The notes under the pieces: generated by a model
Databases searched by the model: none
Told to the model about the DNA's origin: nothing
What the model saw: only the letters and a program-made list of their open reading frames with translations
Program-made: the position numbers and the translations under genes
Assembly (NCBI GenBank): GCA_965221575.1
Contig: CBDCSM010000007.1
Span: 172,341-236,340 of the forward strand
Reading direction: 5' to 3'
Origin: JAPPHA01 sp965221575
Lineage (GTDB): Bacteria; Pseudomonadota; Alphaproteobacteria; Rhodobacterales; Rhodobacteraceae
DNA length: 64,000 nt
Shown here: in pieces, positions 44,579 through 54,500 of the stretch
Layout of the letters: each line of letters begins with the position of its first letter
How positions within the stretch are numbered: the stretch's first letter is position 1

Positions 44579-45399
44579 TGCGGCTGGCAGGAAAAAGAGC
44601 CTTTGTGACGGGAGGGCGGCAGGGAATAGGCCGAGGCATCGTGGAGGCTTACCTGGAAGAGGGCGCCGAAGTGGTCACATGTGGTCGAGGGCCCCGCCCT
44701 GATGGATTGCGGTCGGATTGGCTGACCCTTGATGTCTCGGATTCCCGGGCCGTCGCAAACGCTGCGCGCGAGTTGGAAACGCTCGACATCCTCGTAAACA
44801 ACGCCGGGATCCAGATCGAAAAGACGGTCGTGGACAGCACTGATGCGGACTGGGACCTGGTGATGGGGGCGAATGCCCGCGGCGTATTCAACGTGTGTCG
44901 CGCCCTGATCCCGCGGATGCGCGATGGCGGTTCGATCATCAACATCGGATCGATCTCGGGAAGCGTCGCTGACCCTTCAATGGCGCTCTACAACGCCTCC
45001 AAGGCTTTCGTGCACGGCCTGACCCGATCCATTGCCGTGGATCACGGCCCATCCATCCGGTGCAACGCGATTTGCCCCGGGTGGATCGAGACAGGCATGC
45101 TGGACGCGGGGTTCGAACTTGCCGATGACCCGGCCAAGGCAAAGTCGGACGCCCTTGCCCGCCACCCGACCCGGCGCTTCGGTTGTCCAGAAGACATCGC
45201 CTCCATGGCGGTCTGGCTGGCTTCGGACGAAGCCGGTTTTGCCACCGGCCAACTCTTCACCGTGGACGGCGGCATGACCGCGGCATCTCCACTCAATCCG
45301 GGAATTGTTCTGATGAGCGACATTTCCAGAACCGCCGTCCTTGGGCGCAGGCGTAATTGGCGCGAGCTGGACAGCCCTGTTCCTGGCCTCGGGACGTAG
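44578..45399 (+). CDS. SDR-family oxidoreductase; 3' end probably shifted by a +1 insertion
   Basis: A short-chain dehydrogenase with TGGRQGIGRGIVEA, NNAG, NIGSISGS and the catalytic YNASK, complete up to the C-terminal TVDGGMTAASPLNPG. The frame then runs on for about 32 residues of unrelated sequence to 45399. Removing one A near 45303 gives the natural ending Pro-Gly-Leu-Phe and a stop at 45311 that overlaps the next start as TGATG, like every other junction of this operon. So the true gene probably ends near 45313, and the read-through tail is an artefact of a single-base insertion, in the genome or in the assembly. Confidence 0.85.
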   Translation: MRLAGKRAFVTGGRQGIGRGIVEAYLEEGAEVVTCGRGPRPDGLRSDWLTLDVSDSRAVANAARELETLDILVNNAGIQIEKTVVDSTDADWDLVMGANARGVFNVCRALIPRMRDGGSIINIGSISGSVADPSMALYNASKAFVHGLTRSIAVDHGPSIRCNAICPGWIETGMLDAGFELADDPAKAKSDALARHPTRRFGCPEDIASMAVWLASDEAGFATGQLFTVDGGMTAASPLNPGIVLMSDISRTAVLGRRRNWRELDSPVPGLGT

Positions 45400-46244
45400 T
45401 GTCACGGTCCACGACCCCGCCCCTGGCGCGGAGAGCGCCGTTCGCAGCCTACGTCGAGAAAGCATGGCCCGGATTGCAGGAGCTTGGCCTGACGGACCGC
45501 GCCACGCCGGATGCGCTGTCCTTCGCCAAGTCGGCCCCTGAAGCGGTTGAGGGGGCGGACTTCGTGCAGGAAAGCGTGCCCGAGCGCCTGCAGATCAAGC
45601 ACTCCACCTACGGCGAAATCGAGCCGGTCCTGCCTGCGCACGCAATCGTTTCGAGCTCGACGTCGGGTCTTACCCTGGAGGCTCTGCAAAAGGGCTGGAC
45701 GGACCCGGCGAACTTGATCCTCGGCCATCCATTCAATCCGCCGCACCTGATACCCTTGGTGGAACTCACGGCAAACTCGCGGACAAGCCCGGTCGCGCCG
45801 AAATTGGCGGAAGCGTTCTACCGGGACATCGGAAAGGTGACGATCCGCATCAGGAAGGGACTGCCCGGACACGTCGCCAACCGCCTTCAGGCGGCAGTTT
45901 GGCGAGAGGCCGTCCACATGGTCATCGAAGGCGTAGCCAGCGTCGAGGACATCGACAAAGCGATGTGGGCAGGACCGGGCCTGCGCTGGGCCGCCATGGG
46001 ACCGACCATGCTGTTTCATCTTGGTGCGGGCGAAGGCGGTATCCAGGCGTTTTGCAATCATTTCAGGGATACGTTCAACGGATGGTGGGACGAACTTGGC
46101 GATCCGCGCCTGGACGATCAAGTCATTGAAAAACTGGTTGCCGGCATGGCCGAACAGGCCAGGGGACGCGGTGTTGAGGACCTGTCTTCTCAAAGGGACA
46201 GGATGCTGACGGCAATCCAGGCGGCGACCCGCGACCTGCGCTAA
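45313..46244 (+). pseudogene. carnitine dehydrogenase / 3-hydroxyacyl-CoA dehydrogenase-like gene with two frameshifts
   Basis: Three frames together encode one protein. MSDISRTAVLG starts at 45313. GAGVIGASWTALFLASGRS continues after dropping one G in the GGG at 45343-45345. AYVEKAWPGLQELGL and the rest follow after dropping one base near 45446. The restored 309 aa has an N-terminal NAD fold (GAGVIG), ADFVQESVPERLQIK, SSSTSGL and GHPFNPPHLIPLVEL, the pattern of L-carnitine dehydrogenase and 3-hydroxyacyl-CoA dehydrogenases. It is the last gene of the operon. Either the gene is recently inactivated or the sequence contains insertion errors; the clean repair and intact remainder favour a recent or technical cause. 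Confidence 0.8.
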
Positions 46245-46688
46245 GCGCCACCGGGGCCGAACGTGGCATAGACCCGGCTTTCGAAAGGGATCCGGCATTC
46301 GGTGCGATCTCTTCAGTGCTGCAAGCCGAGACGCAGGAGCAATGAACGTCTGGTTTGGACATTGCCGTCAAATGCCGACACTACGGCAACTTCACTCGGT
46401 TCTGGGTTCGATTTAGGTTGCGTAACGATCCCTCGGACGCGGGGCGCAATCCAGCCGAATGTAGAAAAAACCAGGGATCAGCGTGGCGCGCTTGGACAAA
46501 GTGCTCGGTGAAGGACGGGAATGCCGCGATCAGACGACTGGTGTCGCCCATCCAAAACCCGTGTCATTTGACACACTTGGCGCTTGCGCATATCCATCCC
46601 GGCACATGTCGGAGACTGATTCGATCACTTAGCCCGTATCGATTCACTTTCCCACTTCCCCGCGCTGACACGCAGACAACGGAATCTC
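46245..46688. other. intergenic region upstream of the DEAD-box helicase
   Basis: No gene is supported in the 444 bases. The right part carries a probable helicase promoter. The long leader (about 90 bases after the promoter) would suit the cold-responsive control often seen for such helicases, but no motif proves it. Confidence 0.45.
46568..46596 (+). promoter_or_regulatory. probable promoter of the DEAD-box helicase gene
   Basis: A perfect TTGACA at 46568-46573 and TATCCA at 46591-46596 are separated by 17 bases. The -35 is strong, the -10 only half matches. Confidence 0.4.
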
Positions 46689-48125
46689 ATGACATCATTT
46701 TCCGGTTTTGACCTGGAACCCCGGGTTCTCAGAGCCGTAACCGATGCCGGTTACAAGACACCGACACCAATTCAGGCAGAGACCATTCCGCATGCCCTCA
46801 AGGGACGGGACGTACTCGGGATCGCCCAGACCGGGACCGGCAAGACCGCGAGTTTCGCCCTGCCGATAATCTCCGCGCTGATCAATGGCCGGGCTCGCGC
46901 GAGAATGCCAAGATCCCTGATCATGTGCCCGACACGCGAACTTGCGGCTCAGGTCGCGGACACCCTGGATGTCTACGCGCGGTATGCAGACCTCTCGAGG
47001 GCGCTGCTGATTGGCGGCGTTCGTTTTGAAGGACAGGACCAACTGATCGACAAGGGTGTCGACATCCTGATCGCAACGCCCGGACGGCTGCTTGATCATT
47101 TCGAGCGCGGACGCCTCCTGCTGACCGGTGTTCAGATCATGGTGGTCGACGAAGCCGACCGCATGCTCGACATGGGCTTCATTCCGGACATCGAGAAGAT
47201 CTTTCGCCTGACCCCGTTCACGCGCCAGACCCTGTTCTTTTCGGCTACGATGGCGCCCGAAATCGAACGCTTGACCGACGAATTCCTGCAGAATCCGGCC
47301 CGGATCGAGGTCGCGCCACAGGCGACAACCTCGGAAAACACGGCCCAGTCGGTCTGCACGTTCAAGGCCGGGCGAAAATCAAGGGCCGCCAAGGAAAAAC
47401 GCATCGTGCTGCGCAACCTCATTGCCGGACAGGGAGAGGAACTGACCAACGGAATCGTCTTCTGCAACCGCAAGTCGGATGTCGACATCGTCGCCAAGTC
47501 CCTCAAGGTGCACGGTTTCGACGCAAAACCCATTCATGGTGACCTGGATCAAAGCCATCGCACGCGCGTTCTCGACGAATTCAGGCAGGGCCAGGTCAAG
47601 CTGCTGGTGGCGTCGGATGTCGCTGCACGTGGACTGGACATTCCCAACGTCAGTCACATCTTCAATTACGACGTACCGAACAACGTCGAGAACTATGTTC
47701 ACAGGATCGGAAGAACCGGGCGCGCCGGCCGGTCCGGCTCCGCCTTCACCATCTGCCTGTCTCCGGCCGATGACGCGGCTTTTGCCGCCGTCGAAGAATT
47801 GATCAATCTCAGGATTTCCCGGATCGAACTGCCGGATACCGCGAAGGAAGAAATCTCCAGGCTCGATGACTCGAAAAAGGGGAAAAGGGGCGACAAGAAA
47901 CCGAAGCCCCGGAGTGCAAGGGCGAAACCGGAAACGCCCAGATCGAAAGACAAGGATCCCGGGTCCCGGCCTCCGCGCGGCAAGATCCGTCAGGAGCCCC
48001 GGAAGCCCGCTAAGGATCCCGGGGAGCAGGCGACAATCCTGGGCATGGGCCAACACATGCCGGAATTCATGAAAAAGCCGTTCGGGCCGAACCGGGCCAG
48101 CGTCCAGTCCGGCCAGGAGCCGTAA
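46689..48125 (+). CDS. DEAD-box ATP-dependent RNA helicase, RhlE-like
   Basis: A 478-aa RNA unwinding enzyme. Q motif (TPIQAETIPHAL), motif I AQTGTGKT, Ia PTREL, Ib TPGR, II VVDEADRMLDMGF, III SAT and VI HRIGRTGRAGRSG are all present. The C-terminal 90 residues are Lys/Arg/Pro-rich (DSKKGKRGDKKPKPRSARAK), as in RhlE proteins that bind rRNA or degradosome partners. It is monocistronic and convergent with the RNase J gene, both of which act in RNA turnover. Confidence 0.93.
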   Translation: MTSFSGFDLEPRVLRAVTDAGYKTPTPIQAETIPHALKGRDVLGIAQTGTGKTASFALPIISALINGRARARMPRSLIMCPTRELAAQVADTLDVYARYADLSRALLIGGVRFEGQDQLIDKGVDILIATPGRLLDHFERGRLLLTGVQIMVVDEADRMLDMGFIPDIEKIFRLTPFTRQTLFFSATMAPEIERLTDEFLQNPARIEVAPQATTSENTAQSVCTFKAGRKSRAAKEKRIVLRNLIAGQGEELTNGIVFCNRKSDVDIVAKSLKVHGFDAKPIHGDLDQSHRTRVLDEFRQGQVKLLVASDVAARGLDIPNVSHIFNYDVPNNVENYVHRIGRTGRAGRSGSAFTICLSPADDAAFAAVEELINLRISRIELPDTAKEEISRLDDSKKGKRGDKKPKPRSARAKPETPRSKDKDPGSRPPRGKIRQEPRKPAKDPGEQATILGMGQHMPEFMKKPFGPNRASVQSGQEP

Positions 48126-48186
48126 CCTGCACGCTTGTGTCCGGGCAGTTTCGACAGTGATCCGGAGACGGCCTGCCGGGTCGAAT

Positions 48187-49854
48187 TCATTCGTCGGTGG
48201 TCAGGAGAACCATGACTTCCGGCTTTTTTCCGACAGATCTTGATGCCGTTGAACGGACGACCCTGGTCACGATTCCCTCGATGACCTCGTCCTTTTCCGT
48301 GTCCAGCGGACCCCTCTCGGCAAGCGTAGTGGAGATCCTCTTCCGCAGGGTTTCGGTCAGGGACCCCGGAGAGCCTTCCAGGGACGGCACTCCCTTGAGA
48401 GACACCCCGGAACACCAGGCGGTTCCGTCATGATCGAACTCGATCGCGGCCGCGATGACACCGCTTTCGGCCATCTTCCTTCGCTCGCGGATCACCCCGT
48501 CTTTCCGCCCGATGCGGGTTGATCCGTCGAGACAGAATACCCCTGTTTCGACGTGGTCAACGACATGCGGATCAGCCGACGAAATGTCGGCCACCATGCC
48601 GGACGAAACGAAAAGCGACCTGATTCCCCGGTCACGCGCCAGGTTCGCGTGTTCCCGCAGGTGCTGGTTCTCTCCATGCATCGGAATCACGACCTGCGGC
48701 TGAACGAGATCATGGATCTCCTCAATGTCCGGTCTGCACGCGTGGCCGGAGGCATGATACGGGCTCCCTTCGGCGCTGTGGACGTCCACACCTCTCACGG
48801 ATAGCCGATTCTTGATCGCGTTGACCGATTTCTCGTTTCCGGGAATCGTACGCGCCGAAAACAGGAAGCTGTCTCCCGGTTCCAGGTCGAATCCGCGGTA
48901 GTTTCCCCACGACAGCTGTGACGAAACCGACCTCCGTTCACCCTGGCTACCCGTTACGATGAGCATCAGCTTGTTTCGGGGGATGTACCGCGCTTCTTCA
49001 AGCGGAACGATTTCCGGAAAGTCGTCGAGTAAGCCGGTCTCGCGCGCGATGCCCAGGATCCTGTGCATCGACCGACCCACGACCGCGACCGATCGACCGA
49101 CCTGAATCCCGGCCGTCGCCAGCGACTTCAGCCGCCCGACGTTGGACGCAAAGGTCGTCGCGGCAAACATCCCGGTGGACCGATCGATCAACTCCGCGAC
49201 CGGTCCGGCCACGGTCGCTTCCGAACGTCCCGCCTGCGGATTGAAGACATTGGTGCTGTCGCAGACCAGGGCAAGGACGTCACGGCCGGCGGCCTGCCTG
49301 ATGCGCTCGGGGTCATGCGCCTCACCGAGGACGGGCGTACGGTCCAGGTTGAGGTCGCCCGAGTGAACGATCCGCCCCGCCGGTGTATCGATCACCAAAG
49401 CCGCCGCCTCGGGAATCGAGTGGGCGACCGGCAGGAACGCGACCCGAAACGGGCCGGCCTCGATGGACTCCGGCCAGGGATCCACCTCCTGCACGGCACT
49501 CCCTTTCCGGCCAAGCTGATCAAACTTCGTCCTGGCGACCGCGGCGGTGAAGCGACGGGCGAACACGGGCACCGGCAACTCGGGATGGAGATGTCCGATC
49601 GCGCCGACATGATCCTCGTGGGCATGGGTGATGAAAATCGCCTCGAGGCGGTCGAGCCGCTCCTTGAGCCATGCGCTGTCGGGTATCAGCACGTCCACAC
49701 CGGGCGCGGATTCCGCGTCCGGGAAACCGATCCCGCAATCGACGACGATCAGGCGTTCGGAACCCTCGGCCCCCCAGCCGTAGACGTACATGTTCGCCCC
49801 GAACATGCCGCACCCGCCGAGAGGGAGATAGATCAGTCGATTGCCGGAATTCAT
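48187..49854 (-). CDS. rnj: ribonuclease J
   Basis: A metallo-beta-lactamase-type endo/5'-exoribonuclease that matures and degrades RNA. The 555-aa protein has the metal motif HAHEDH at residues 77-82, the beta-CASP domain with GSQGE and HVSGHA-like ASGHACR segment, and a C-terminal RNase J domain. It follows coaX directly, the usual alphaproteobacterial arrangement birA-coaX-rnj downstream of nuoN. Confidence 0.94.
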   Translation of the reverse strand: MNSGNRLIYLPLGGCGMFGANMYVYGWGAEGSERLIVVDCGIGFPDAESAPGVDVLIPDSAWLKERLDRLEAIFITHAHEDHVGAIGHLHPELPVPVFARRFTAAVARTKFDQLGRKGSAVQEVDPWPESIEAGPFRVAFLPVAHSIPEAAALVIDTPAGRIVHSGDLNLDRTPVLGEAHDPERIRQAAGRDVLALVCDSTNVFNPQAGRSEATVAGPVAELIDRSTGMFAATTFASNVGRLKSLATAGIQVGRSVAVVGRSMHRILGIARETGLLDDFPEIVPLEEARYIPRNKLMLIVTGSQGERRSVSSQLSWGNYRGFDLEPGDSFLFSARTIPGNEKSVNAIKNRLSVRGVDVHSAEGSPYHASGHACRPDIEEIHDLVQPQVVIPMHGENQHLREHANLARDRGIRSLFVSSGMVADISSADPHVVDHVETGVFCLDGSTRIGRKDGVIRERRKMAESGVIAAAIEFDHDGTAWCSGVSLKGVPSLEGSPGSLTETLRKRISTTLAERGPLDTEKDEVIEGIVTRVVRSTASRSVGKKPEVMVLLTTDE

Positions 49855-49855
49855 G

Positions 49856-50635
49856 TCACCCGCCCCTGTTGAACGCGTCGATCAGGTACAGGCCGTGCAT
49901 GGTCAGGTCACCATCGATTTCATCAAAAACATCCGTACCGCGTTCAAAAAGACCTGCGAGGCCGCCGGTCCCGATGACCTTCATCTCGCGTTGCCGTTCT
50001 TCCCGAATCTTCAAACAGATGCCGCCGATCATGCCGACGTATCCCCAGAAGACGCCCGCGCGCATGCACGCGACCGTATTCGTGCCGACGACCTTTTCGG
50101 GAACCCCGACATCGATTCTCGGCAGCGCCGCCGCCGCTTCGTGCAACGCGCGTATCGACAGGTTCACCCCTGGCGCGATCACGCCCCCGATATAGGCTCC
50201 ATCGCTGTCCACGACGTCGAACGTGGTCGCGGTTCCGAAATCGACGACGATCAGGTCGCCGCCATAGCGGTCAAATGCGCCGACCGTGTTCACGATCCGG
50301 TCGGCGCCGACCTCGGTCTCGCTGTCGACACGAACTTCGATGCCCAGCCGGCACTCCGGTTTCCCGACAACCAGGGGACGGCACGCGAAATAACGGTCGC
50401 AGAGGACGCGGATGTTGAAGAGAACCTGTGGGACGACGGCTGAAACGATGACCCGGTCAATGGAACGGGGCGGAATCGGGGAACTCATGTAATTCATGAG
50501 GTTGCTCAGCCAGACGAAGTACTCGTCCGCAGTCTGTTCAGGCTTTGTCGCACAACGCCAGTCCGCGATGAAACGGGTTCCGTCGTGCAGCGAGAATCCC
50601 GAATTCGTGTTTCCGATGTCAATCGCAAGCAGCAT
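49856..50635 (-). CDS. coaX: type III pantothenate kinase
   Basis: Phosphorylates pantothenate in the first step of coenzyme A synthesis. The 259-aa ASKHA-fold protein has DIGNTNSGF at its start, GADRIVN and IVVDFGTATTFDV, the family's phosphate and substrate motifs, and GGVIAPGVNLS. It overlaps birA by 17 bases and ends one base before rnj. Confidence 0.95.
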   Translation of the reverse strand: MLLAIDIGNTNSGFSLHDGTRFIADWRCATKPEQTADEYFVWLSNLMNYMSSPIPPRSIDRVIVSAVVPQVLFNIRVLCDRYFACRPLVVGKPECRLGIEVRVDSETEVGADRIVNTVGAFDRYGGDLIVVDFGTATTFDVVDSDGAYIGGVIAPGVNLSIRALHEAAAALPRIDVGVPEKVVGTNTVACMRAGVFWGYVGMIGGICLKIREERQREMKVIGTGGLAGLFERGTDVFDEIDGDLTMHGLYLIDAFNRGG

Positions 50636-51452
50636 GGGTCGTGTCCGTCGCCAGAAGGTGGATGTCAGCCGCGGTGACGACTTCGTGGCCTTCGGGTGTC
50701 GCGAGTATCATCGCACCGGTGTCGTCGATCGATTCGAACACACCGGCAGTTTCTCTTGCCCCGGTGCGCACGGCCACGCGGGCGCCGATGCCTTCCGCAG
50801 CCTCCAGCCACGCGTCCCGAATGGGAGAAAACCCATCCGATCGCAACCGGTTTTCCCAGGCATCGACCGCGGGCGCCAGGGTACACAGGAATTGACCGGG
50901 CGTCACGGTCACGCCCGCGACCGTTCTGAGATCGACCGGTTGCGGCTCCCCGCCCCGCCTTGCCGGGCAACCGTTTCCCCCGTGCCGGACGGAAGGTTCA
51001 ACGCCTTCGGACAAGACCGGCGCCACGACCAGGTTGACGCCGATTCCGATCAGAAGCGACGGCCCTTCTGTTTCAAGAAGAATGCCCGAGATCTTTCGGC
51101 CATGAGCAAGTACATCGTTCGGCCATTTCAGCCGAAACACGCAATCAGGAGGGGAATGGCTCGAAAGCGCGTCCCGAACCGCCAGCGCCGCAACGAACGA
51201 CCGGAGCGCCGCCGAACCCGGTTTCCCAGCGTCGGGGAGAATCAGTGTTCCGTAGAAGTTCCCGGCCTCGGAGTGCCACACGCGCGCGGCGCGTCCGCGG
51301 CCGGCGGTTTGCCGCCTGGCAACCACCCAGGTGGGAGCCGAGACCTGGCGGGCGCGGGCGCGGGCCTCCGCGTTGGTACTGGTCACTGTTTCGAGGGCGA
51401 TGCACGGGAAACCGCGCATGTCCGAAGCGAAGGAGCGATCGGTTCCGGTCAC
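50619..51452 (-). CDS. birA: biotin--[acetyl-CoA-carboxylase] ligase
   Basis: Attaches biotin to carboxylase carrier protein. The GTG start at 51452 overlaps the nuoN stop as GTGA. The 277-aa protein has TSTNAEA, the nucleotide-binding GRGRAARVWHSEAGN and KWPNDVLAHGRKISGILLE. There is no N-terminal DNA-binding domain, so it is a ligase only and not a repressor. Confidence 0.94.
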   Translation of the reverse strand: MTGTDRSFASDMRGFPCIALETVTSTNAEARARARQVSAPTWVVARRQTAGRGRAARVWHSEAGNFYGTLILPDAGKPGSAALRSFVAALAVRDALSSHSPPDCVFRLKWPNDVLAHGRKISGILLETEGPSLLIGIGVNLVVAPVLSEGVEPSVRHGGNGCPARRGGEPQPVDLRTVAGVTVTPGQFLCTLAPAVDAWENRLRSDGFSPIRDAWLEAAEGIGARVAVRTGARETAGVFESIDDTGAMILATPEGHEVVTAADIHLLATDTTHAACD

Positions 51453-52888
51453 TGAAGAAGCGCGCTGGCGGCGGCGGCTGCGAGATCGTCCATGCCGAAC
51501 AGGTTGACCACGCCAAACACGATGAAGACAGCTGACGCCATGAGCAGCGCGTAGTGCGTGGGCGGCATGCGCCCGTCAAGCGCATCCGCCGGTTCGCCGA
51601 AGTACATCAGGTAAACGATCCTGACGTAGTAGAATGCGCCGATGACCGAGGCCAGCACGCCAGCGATCGCGAGCCAGACCATGCCGGCATCCACGGCTGC
51701 CTTCAGAACGAAGAACTTGCCGAAGAATCCGGCAAGGGGGGGAATCCCCGCCAACGAAAACAAAAGCGCCGCGAACGCGACCGCCCGCGCCGGTTCGATA
51801 CTCGAATAGAGACCCAGCGCCGATATCTCGGTAACCGGCCGGCCATCCCGCTCCATGTTCAGGATGAACGCGAACGTGCCGATGTTCATGACCAGGTAGA
51901 TGGTCATGTAGACGAGCATCGCATGAACGCCGCCGACGCCGCCGGCAGCGAGTCCCATCAGCGCGAATCCCATGTGCGCAATCGAGGAATACGCCATCAG
52001 GCGCTTGATGTCCCTCTGTCCGATCGCCGCGACCGATCCCAGGAACATCGAAACGACGGCCAGGAAGGCGATGATCTGGCGCCAGTCGCTTTCCGCGCCG
52101 CCGAACGCGTCGTGCAGGACCCGCGCGAACAGGGCCATGGCCGCGACTTTCGGCGCCGTGGCGAAAAACGCCGTGACCGGGGTCGGGGAACCCTCGTAGA
52201 CGTCCGGTGTCCACATGTGAAAAGGAGCCGCGGAAATCTTGAACGCCATGCCCGAGCAAATGAATACCAGGCCAAAGAGCATGCCCAGGGGAAGGCTGCC
52301 TTCACTGATCGTCGACGCGATCCCCGAAAACCCGGTCGTGCCGGCGTAACCGTAAACCAGCGAGGCGCCGTAGAGCAGCAGCCCGGACGACAATGCGCCC
52401 AAGACGAAGTACTTGAGTCCCGCCTCTGTCGAACGGATGCTGTCCCTGCGGAAGGCCGCGACCACGTAGAGGGAGAGCGACTGCAGCTCCAGTCCCATGT
52501 ACAGGGCCATGAGGTTCCCAGCGCTGATCATCATCATCATGCCGAGAGTCGCCATGACGATCAGGATCGGAAACTCGAACTTGAGCAGGCCCAGCCGTTT
52601 CAGGTACTGCTTGCTCAATATCAGCACCGCGGCGCTCGCCATCAGGACGAGAACCTTCGCGAAACGGGCGAATCCGTCGTCGATGAAGGCGCCGCCAAAT
52701 GCATAGCGGATTTCGCCCGGGGACAGGCCGATCCAGACGCCCAGGCCCGCCATGACCAGGACCGACGTCCAGAGGGTGGCGCTCGCCCAGACGTCTTTCC
52801 GGCCGAATGCCGCCACCATCAGCGCGGTCATGGCGAATACGGCCAGAATGATTTCCGGCAGGGCGACTTCGATATCGGACAGGATCAT
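51449..52888 (-). CDS. nuoN: NADH-quinone oxidoreductase subunit N
   Basis: An antiporter-like proton-pumping subunit of complex I, with about 14 membrane helices in 479 aa. The ATG at 52888 (MILSDIEVALPEIILAVF) is preferred over a TTG at 52918 that lies inside the nuoM end. The discontinuous-helix region (YSSIAHMGFALMGLA) and Lys/Glu channel residues are typical. It is the last nuo gene, coupled to birA. Confidence 0.95.
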   Translation of the reverse strand: MILSDIEVALPEIILAVFAMTALMVAAFGRKDVWASATLWTSVLVMAGLGVWIGLSPGEIRYAFGGAFIDDGFARFAKVLVLMASAAVLILSKQYLKRLGLLKFEFPILIVMATLGMMMMISAGNLMALYMGLELQSLSLYVVAAFRRDSIRSTEAGLKYFVLGALSSGLLLYGASLVYGYAGTTGFSGIASTISEGSLPLGMLFGLVFICSGMAFKISAAPFHMWTPDVYEGSPTPVTAFFATAPKVAAMALFARVLHDAFGGAESDWRQIIAFLAVVSMFLGSVAAIGQRDIKRLMAYSSIAHMGFALMGLAAGGVGGVHAMLVYMTIYLVMNIGTFAFILNMERDGRPVTEISALGLYSSIEPARAVAFAALLFSLAGIPPLAGFFGKFFVLKAAVDAGMVWLAIAGVLASVIGAFYYVRIVYLMYFGEPADALDGRMPPTHYALLMASAVFIVFGVVNLFGMDDLAAAAASALLQ

Positions 52889-52898
52889 CGATCCACTC

Positions 52899-54500
52899 TC
52901 ACGCAGACCCGGGCACAAGCGATGCCAGGAACTCCAGGGGCGTCTGCGCCACGGCCGGGGCTAGTCCCGGATCGGGGATCACCAGCCTCGCGGCCGCCTG
53001 TGTCGCGGCAACGTCTTCGAGCATGGAGCTGACCGTCGGTCCGATCACGTCGAGAACCAGGGCCGGGTACACCCCGAGGAGAACCGTCATGACGACCAGC
53101 GGCGCCATGACCAGGCGTTCGCGCCTATCCATGTCCTGGATTGACCTGAGACTCTCGCGAACGAGATCGCCGAAGATCACGCGCCTGTAGAGCCAGAGGG
53201 CATAACCGGCCGAAAGAATGACACCGGTGGTGGCTCCGGCGGCAATCCACGTGTTGACCTTGAAGACGCCGACCAGGGTGAGGAACTCCCCGATGAATCC
53301 GGAAGTTCCGGGTAGCCCGACATTCGCCAGGGTAAACAGCATGAAAACCATCGCGTAGGCCGGCATGCGGACGACAAGCCCGCCGTAGGCATCAATGTCG
53401 CGCGTATGCATGCGGTCGTAGATCACGCCGACACCGAGAAACAGGGCGGCGGAAATGAACCCATGGCTGAGCATCTGGAATATCGCGCCGTCGACGCCCT
53501 GCTGGTTGGCCGAAAAAATACCGATCGTGACGAAACCCATGTGGGCGACGGACGAGTACGCGATCAGTTTTTTCATGTCCTCCTGCATCATCGCCACGAG
53601 CGAGGTGTAGACGATGGCGATGACCGAAAGCACCATCACGAAAAGCGCCAGGTATTCCGATGCGACCGGAAACATGGGAAGGCTGAACCGGAGGAAGCCG
53701 TAGCCCCCCATCTTGAGCAGAATGGCCGCCAGGACGACCGAACCCGCGGTCGGAGCCTGGACATGCGCGTCCGGCAACCACGTGTGGACCGGCCACATCG
53801 GCAACTTGACCGCGAAACTCGCCAGAAACGCGAGAAACAGCAGGGTCTGGACGCCCCCGATTACTGTCAGCCCGAGTATGTTCAGGGGATCGGAGGGGAA
53901 ATCATGTGCAAGCAGCAGCCGGATATCGGTCGTTCCCGCAAGGCGCCACATCGCGATCATCGCCACCAGCATCAGGACCGAACCGAGCAAGGTGTAGAGG
54001 AAGAACTTGAACGCCGCATAAATGCGGTCTCTCCCGCCCCAGATCCCGACGATCAGGAACATCGGGATCAATCCCGCTTCGAACACGACGTAGAACAGGA
54101 CCAGGTCAAGCGCGCAGAAAACCGCGATCATCGTGGATTCGAGCACGAGAAACGTGATCATGTATTCCTTGACCCGCTTTTCGACATTCCAGCAGGCGCC
54201 GATCACGACCGGCATCAGGAACGTGGTCAGCATCAGCAGCAGTATGCTGATTCCGTCGATCCCCACGCGGTAGGTCAGGCCGCCGATCCAGCGGTATTCC
54301 TCGACGAACTGGAAGCCGGTGTCATCGGGGTCGAACTGGCTGTAGACCGCGACCGAAATGAGGAACGTCGTCACCGTGGCGACCAGTGAAAGGCGCCGCG
54401 CGTTCTGGCGGGCAGCCGGGTCGTCACCCTTGAGAAAGATCAACAGGATGAACGCCGCGAGAAGCGGCAGAAAGATGACGACCGTCAGAACGTTGTCCAT
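52899..54500 (-). CDS. nuoM: NADH-quinone oxidoreductase subunit M
   Basis: A proton-pumping antiporter-like subunit, 533 aa with about 14 helices. LESTMIAVFCALDLVLFYVV carries the conserved Glu in TM5, and KLPMWPVHTWLPDAHVQAPT plus YSSVAHMGFVTIG are diagnostic. Its start overlaps the nuoL stop by one base (TGATG). Confidence 0.96.
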   Translation of the reverse strand: MDNVLTVVIFLPLLAAFILLIFLKGDDPAARQNARRLSLVATVTTFLISVAVYSQFDPDDTGFQFVEEYRWIGGLTYRVGIDGISILLLMLTTFLMPVVIGACWNVEKRVKEYMITFLVLESTMIAVFCALDLVLFYVVFEAGLIPMFLIVGIWGGRDRIYAAFKFFLYTLLGSVLMLVAMIAMWRLAGTTDIRLLLAHDFPSDPLNILGLTVIGGVQTLLFLAFLASFAVKLPMWPVHTWLPDAHVQAPTAGSVVLAAILLKMGGYGFLRFSLPMFPVASEYLALFVMVLSVIAIVYTSLVAMMQEDMKKLIAYSSVAHMGFVTIGIFSANQQGVDGAIFQMLSHGFISAALFLGVGVIYDRMHTRDIDAYGGLVVRMPAYAMVFMLFTLANVGLPGTSGFIGEFLTLVGVFKVNTWIAAGATTGVILSAGYALWLYRRVIFGDLVRESLRSIQDMDRRERLVMAPLVVMTVLLGVYPALVLDVIGPTVSSMLEDVAATQAAARLVIPDPGLAPAVAQTPLEFLASLVPGSA

